A stretch of DNA of 64,000 nt from Bacteroidales bacterium (GTDB lineage: Bacteria > Bacteroidota > Bacteroidia > Bacteroidales > UBA12077): the NCBI GenBank assembly GCA_016342685.1, contig JAEINU010000001.1, forward strand, positions 682,001 to 746,000. The letters are read 5' to 3'. Within the stretch, counting starts at the first letter, position 1. Each line of letters begins with the position of its first letter. Both the position numbers and the translations under genes were made by a program. Below, one piece after another: positions 60,399 to 64,000 of the stretch. Under the pieces are notes generated by a model, which was given only the letters and a program-made list of their open reading frames with translations, was not told the DNA's origin and did not search any database.

Positions 60399-63300
60399 AT
60401 GATAGAAAAAATTAAAAAAGTATTGGTTTTAGGCTCAGGAGCTTTAAAAATTGGAGAAGCCGGTGAGTTTGATTATTCAGGTTCACAAGCATTAAAAGCT
60501 TTAAAAGAAGAAGGAGTAGAAACAGTGCTAATTAATCCAAATATAGCAACTGTTCAAACTTCTGAAGGTATAGCCGATAAAATCTATTTTCATCCAGTTA
60601 CACCATATTTTGTTGAGAAAGTAATTAGAAAGGAAAAGCCGGAAGGTATACTTTTAGCTTTTGGTGGACAAACTGCCTTGAACTGTGGAGTAGAATTATA
60701 TAAAACAGGTGTACTTGAAAAATATCAAGTTAAAGTTCTTGGTACTCCTGTTCAGTCAATTCTGGATACTGAAGATAGAGAGTTATTTGTGAAAAAACTT
60801 GATGAAATAAATGTAAAGACAATTAAAAGTATAGCTGTAACTGATATCGAATCGGCGAAATCAGCCGCAACAGAACTTGGTTATCCTGTTATTATTCGGG
60901 CTGCTTTTACATTGGGTGGACAAGGAAGTGGATTTTGTGATAATAATGAAGAAATGGAAGTATTGGCAAAAAAAGCCTTTTCTTTTTCACCACAAATTCT
61001 TGTTGAAAAATCATTAAAGGGATGGAAAGAAGTTGAATACGAAGTTGTGCGTGATAAATATGACAATTGTATTACGGTTTGTAATATGGAGAATTTTGAT
61101 CCTTTAGGTGTACATACCGGAGAAAGTATTGTTGTTGCTCCATCACAAACCTTAACCAATGCCGAATATCACAAACTACGTTCATTAGCAATTAAAATTA
61201 TTAGGCATATTGGTGTTGTTGGTGAATGTAATGTTCAATATGCTCTCGATCCAAATTCTGAAGATTACAGGGTAATTGAAGTAAATGCACGTTTATCACG
61301 ATCAAGTGCTTTGGCTTCGAAAGCTACGGGTTACCCACTTGCTTTTGTAGCAGCTAAATTAGGCCTGGGCTATGGATTACACGAACTTAAAAATTCTGTT
61401 ACAAAAACAACGACTGCTTTTTTCGAACCAGCTTTGGATTATGTGGTATGTAAAATACCACGTTGGGATTTGAATAAATTCATTGGTGTATCGAAACAGA
61501 TCGGTAGTAGCATGAAAAGTGTTGGCGAAATTATGTCCATTGGGCGAACGTTCGAAGAAGCGATTCAAAAAGGTTTACGAATGATTGGGCAAGGAATGCA
61601 TGGATTTGTTGCCAATAAAGAAATCCAAATAGACGATATTGAAAAGGAACTTGCTGAACCAACCGATAAACGAATTTTTGTTATTGCCCAAGCTATACGA
61701 GAAGCTTATTCAATTGAAAAGATTCACGAATTAACAAAAATTGATAACTGGTTTTTGTATAAACTTAAGAACATTTATGATTTAGAAGAACTGGTTTCTA
61801 ATTATAGAAGTTTGAATGATTTGCCAAATGAAACTTTGATCAAAGCAAAACAATTTGGATTTTCAGATTTTCAAATAGCGAGATTGATATTTAATAGTGA
61901 AGATTCTGAAATTGAAAATGACTTAATGAAAGTCCGTAATTTTAGAATCGAAAATAAAATTACTCCTTATGTAAAGCAGATTGATACCTTGGCAGCAGAG
62001 TATCCTGCACAAACAAATTACCTGTATCTTACTTATAATGGAGCAAAGAATGATGTTGAATTCGAAAAGGATGAAAAATCCGTAGTTGTGTTGGGATCAG
62101 GTGCTTATAGGATTGGAAGTAGCGTTGAATTTGATTGGAGTAGTGTAAATGCCATAAATACGATTAAAAAGAACAATTTACGTTCTATCATGATCAATTA
62201 TAATCCTGAAACGGTGAGTACCGATTATGATGTGTGTGATCGATTATATTTTGATGAGTTAAGCTTTGAAAGGGTTATGGATATTATTGATTTGGAAAAT
62301 CCAAAAGGGACAATTGTTTCTGTAGGTGGGCAGATTCCAAATAATCTGGCTATGCGATTAAATGGAAGTGATGTCAAAATCCTTGGCACATCGGCTGATA
62401 ATATTGATAATGCCGAAGATAGACACCGATTCTCAAGTATGCTCGATGATCTAAAAATTGATCAGCCACGATGGAAAGAACTATCAAGTATGGATGATAT
62501 TTATCGTTTTGTTGATGAAGTGGGTTTTCCCGTACTTATTCGCCCATCTTATGTTTTGTCAGGTGCCGCTATGAATGTGGTTTCGAATAAAGATGAATTA
62601 GAGCATTTTCTTACACTAGCTACGAATGTTTCTAAAAAATATCCTGTTGTAGTTTCCGAGTTTATTCAGGAAGCTAAGGAAGTTGAAATGGATGCCGTTG
62701 CTAATAATGGTGAAATGATAGTTTATGCTATTTCTGAACATGTTGAGTTTGCTGGAGTTCATTCGGGTGATGCTACTATAGTTTTCCCAGCACAAAAGAT
62801 TTATATTGAAACTATAAAACGAATTAAGAAGATTACAAGACAAATAGCTAAGGAGCTCAATATTACAGGACCTTTCAATATTCAGTTTTTAGCAAAAGAT
62901 AATGATATAAAGGTTATCGAGTGTAATCTACGTGCTTCAAGAAGTTTTCCTTTTGTATCGAAAGTATTAAAAACAAATTTTATTGAGTTAGCTACTGAAG
63001 CAATGTTAGGATTAAACGTAGAAAAACCACAGAAATCAATTTTTGATTTAGATTACGTGGGAGTAAAGGCTTCTCAATTTTCATTCTCACGTTTATTAAA
63101 GGCTGATCCAGTTTTAGGTGTCGAGATGGCATCAACTGGAGAAGTGGGATGTATTGGAGAGAGTTATTATGAAGCAATTCTGACTGCAATGCTTTCGGTC
63201 GGTTATAAAATTCCTAAAAAGAATATCCTTATTTCGTCGGGTCCCCCAAGAGCTAAAGTGGAATTATTGCAAAGTGCAAGAATGCTTCATGAAAAAGGAT

Positions 63301-63617
63301 ATAATTTATATGCTACTGGTGGAAGTCAGAAATTCTTGGAATTACACGGTATTCCTGCAACTAAATTACATTGGCCTGACGAAAATCAAAAACCAAATGT
63401 TCTAGATTTCTTAAAAGCTAAAGAAATTGATATGGTAATTAATATACCAAAAAATCTTTCGAAAGATGAACTGTATAATGATTATACTATACGTAGGAGT
63501 GCTATTGATTTTAATATTCCACTAATTACGAATGCTCGATTAGCAAGTGCATTTATTTATTCATTCTGTAAAATCGATTTAGATTGTCTTGAAGTAAAAA
63601 GTTGGGATGAGTATTAG
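60399..63617 (+). CDS. carB: carbamoyl-phosphate synthase large subunit
   Basis: A 1072-residue synthetase making carbamoyl phosphate from bicarbonate, ammonia and two ATP. It is a tandem of two ATP-grasp halves: the first (~1-400) with LGSGALKIGEAGEFDYSG and QGSGFCDNNEE, the second (~560-930) with LGSGAYRIGSSVEFDWS and VEFAGVHSGDATIVFPAQ. An MGS-like allosteric domain closes the chain (~940-1072; SSGPPRAKVELLQSARML). All parts are complete, with the length of E. coli CarB. It is the last gene of the operon and is followed by a terminator. Confidence 0.97.
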   Translation: MIEKIKKVLVLGSGALKIGEAGEFDYSGSQALKALKEEGVETVLINPNIATVQTSEGIADKIYFHPVTPYFVEKVIRKEKPEGILLAFGGQTALNCGVELYKTGVLEKYQVKVLGTPVQSILDTEDRELFVKKLDEINVKTIKSIAVTDIESAKSAATELGYPVIIRAAFTLGGQGSGFCDNNEEMEVLAKKAFSFSPQILVEKSLKGWKEVEYEVVRDKYDNCITVCNMENFDPLGVHTGESIVVAPSQTLTNAEYHKLRSLAIKIIRHIGVVGECNVQYALDPNSEDYRVIEVNARLSRSSALASKATGYPLAFVAAKLGLGYGLHELKNSVTKTTTAFFEPALDYVVCKIPRWDLNKFIGVSKQIGSSMKSVGEIMSIGRTFEEAIQKGLRMIGQGMHGFVANKEIQIDDIEKELAEPTDKRIFVIAQAIREAYSIEKIHELTKIDNWFLYKLKNIYDLEELVSNYRSLNDLPNETLIKAKQFGFSDFQIARLIFNSEDSEIENDLMKVRNFRIENKITPYVKQIDTLAAEYPAQTNYLYLTYNGAKNDVEFEKDEKSVVVLGSGAYRIGSSVEFDWSSVNAINTIKKNNLRSIMINYNPETVSTDYDVCDRLYFDELSFERVMDIIDLENPKGTIVSVGGQIPNNLAMRLNGSDVKILGTSADNIDNAEDRHRFSSMLDDLKIDQPRWKELSSMDDIYRFVDEVGFPVLIRPSYVLSGAAMNVVSNKDELEHFLTLATNVSKKYPVVVSEFIQEAKEVEMDAVANNGEMIVYAISEHVEFAGVHSGDATIVFPAQKIYIETIKRIKKITRQIAKELNITGPFNIQFLAKDNDIKVIECNLRASRSFPFVSKVLKTNFIELATEAMLGLNVEKPQKSIFDLDYVGVKASQFSFSRLLKADPVLGVEMASTGEVGCIGESYYEAILTAMLSVGYKIPKKNILISSGPPRAKVELLQSARMLHEKGYNLYATGGSQKFLELHGIPATKLHWPDENQKPNVLDFLKAKEIDMVINIPKNLSKDELYNDYTIRRSAIDFNIPLITNARLASAFIYSFCKIDLDCLEVKSWDEY

Positions 63618-63622
63618 AAGAA

Positions 63623-63667
63623 TTTCACCCTATATGATTTAGTATCACGTAGGGTGAAAATTATTTT
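63623..63667 (+). terminator. terminator of the arginine/carbamoyl-phosphate operon
   Basis: TTTCACCCTA (63623-63632) pairs perfectly with TAGGGTGAAA (63650-63659) around a 17-nt loop and is followed by ATTATTTTTTT. It begins 5 bp after the carB stop. Confidence 0.8.
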
Positions 63668-63670
63668 TTT

Positions 63671-64000
63671 GAAAGTATATCAATTTTGTTTTAAATATTT
63701 TACAAGCGTTGCTAACTTTAAACACTGCATGGTCTTGTTCTTCAGTTGTATGTCCTGAATAATCGTCATCTTTTTATAATAATATCTGGTTGCAACCATG
63801 CTACCTTCTGGATTTATCATAGTATTAGCAATCAGAGTTTACTTTAAGCAATTAGTGTGATAGAATAGGATATAGGCTAATGGGCAATAAAATAGTATAT
63901 AATACCATTGTAGATATTATTTCATCTAGAAATGCTTTTGGTACTGTTCAATTTTTTGTTCTAGGTTAGCCGATAATTATGATGTACGATAGACATACTA
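63671..64000. other. non-coding stretch at window end
   Basis: No supported gene. A minus-strand frame of about 48 codons (63706-63852 approx., ending ...LVKYLKQN) has no recognisable domain and no convincing leader. It could be a decayed gene or chance. Confidence 0.4.

Noticed and set aside
63700-63852. Minus-strand ~48-codon frame near the right end
   Set aside because: Lacks a recognisable domain or start context; may be chance or a fragment of a gene outside the window.

Overview
The window is a low-GC chromosomal segment of a Bacteroidota bacterium. The sequence supports this through a giant surface protein ending in a gliding-motility/type IX secretion (T9SS) type B C-terminal domain followed by PorP/SprF-like and OmpA/PorE-like genes, a match to the TAnnTTTG -7 promoter element, A-rich leaders with almost no Shine-Dalgarno sites, a long-form signal peptidase I, an S9B dipeptidyl peptidase and a SusC-type CarboxypepD_reg/plug module. 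A marine, facultatively anaerobic Bacteroidales/Marinilabiliales-type lineage is my inference, not something proven by the sequence.

Layout. 1-5126 (-): a very large alpha-2-macroglobulin-type protein that runs off the left edge and carries a SusC-like CarboxypepD_reg + TonB-plug module inside it. 5461-5595 (-): tRNA-Leu(GAG) with a hairpin at its 3' side. 5704-7881 (-): DPP-IV-type peptidase. 8109-11329 (+): thrS-infC-rpmI-rplT translation operon; infC starts at ATA behind a perfect AGGAGG. 11477-14762 (+): dapB, lepB, a WbqC-family gene and a SiaC-like gene. 15002-34409 (+): a 5403-residue repeat adhesin (29 + 2 Calx-beta-like repeats and nine cadherin-like repeats) with its PorP/SprF-like and PorE/OmpA-like partners. 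34429-38100: a palindrome-rich zone, a FadL-type porin, an RsmI-like methyltransferase, a RAYT transposase and broken histidine-kinase tails. 38273-43506: a sensor kinase and sigma-54 activator divergent from an FtsX/MacB-type permease, with a candidate sigma-54 promoter and paired upstream sites between them. 43562-48594: a glycan-binding-domain protein, a lipoprotein, a BASS-type transporter, an MBL-fold hydrolase, a DUF4349 lipoprotein and a LiaF-like membrane protein. 48704-51078 (-): an EgtD/EanA-like histidine methyltransferase with a triple-rhodanese EanB-like sulfurtransferase, a candidate oxygen-independent ergothioneine pathway. 51155-54579: NmrA-type reductase, AraC regulator, STAS-like protein and a zinc phospholipase C-like protein. 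54602-63617 (+): an arginine/carbamoyl-phosphate operon argR-carA-GNAT-argG-argE'-argH-carB behind two ARG-box-like operators that overlap a promoter.

How the parts work together. The adhesin operon looks like a secreted surface fibre with a dedicated outer-membrane/peptidoglycan anchor module. The arginine operon makes carbamoyl phosphate (carAB), the probable acyl-glutamate starter (GNAT), deacylates the acylated intermediate (argE') and completes citrulline to arginine (argG, argH), with ArgR feeding back at the promoter. The most unusual items are the A2M/TonB-plug chimera, the EanA-EanB pair, the adhesin, the AUA-initiated infC, and the palindromes sharing one 11-nt loop that lie close to a RAYT transposase.
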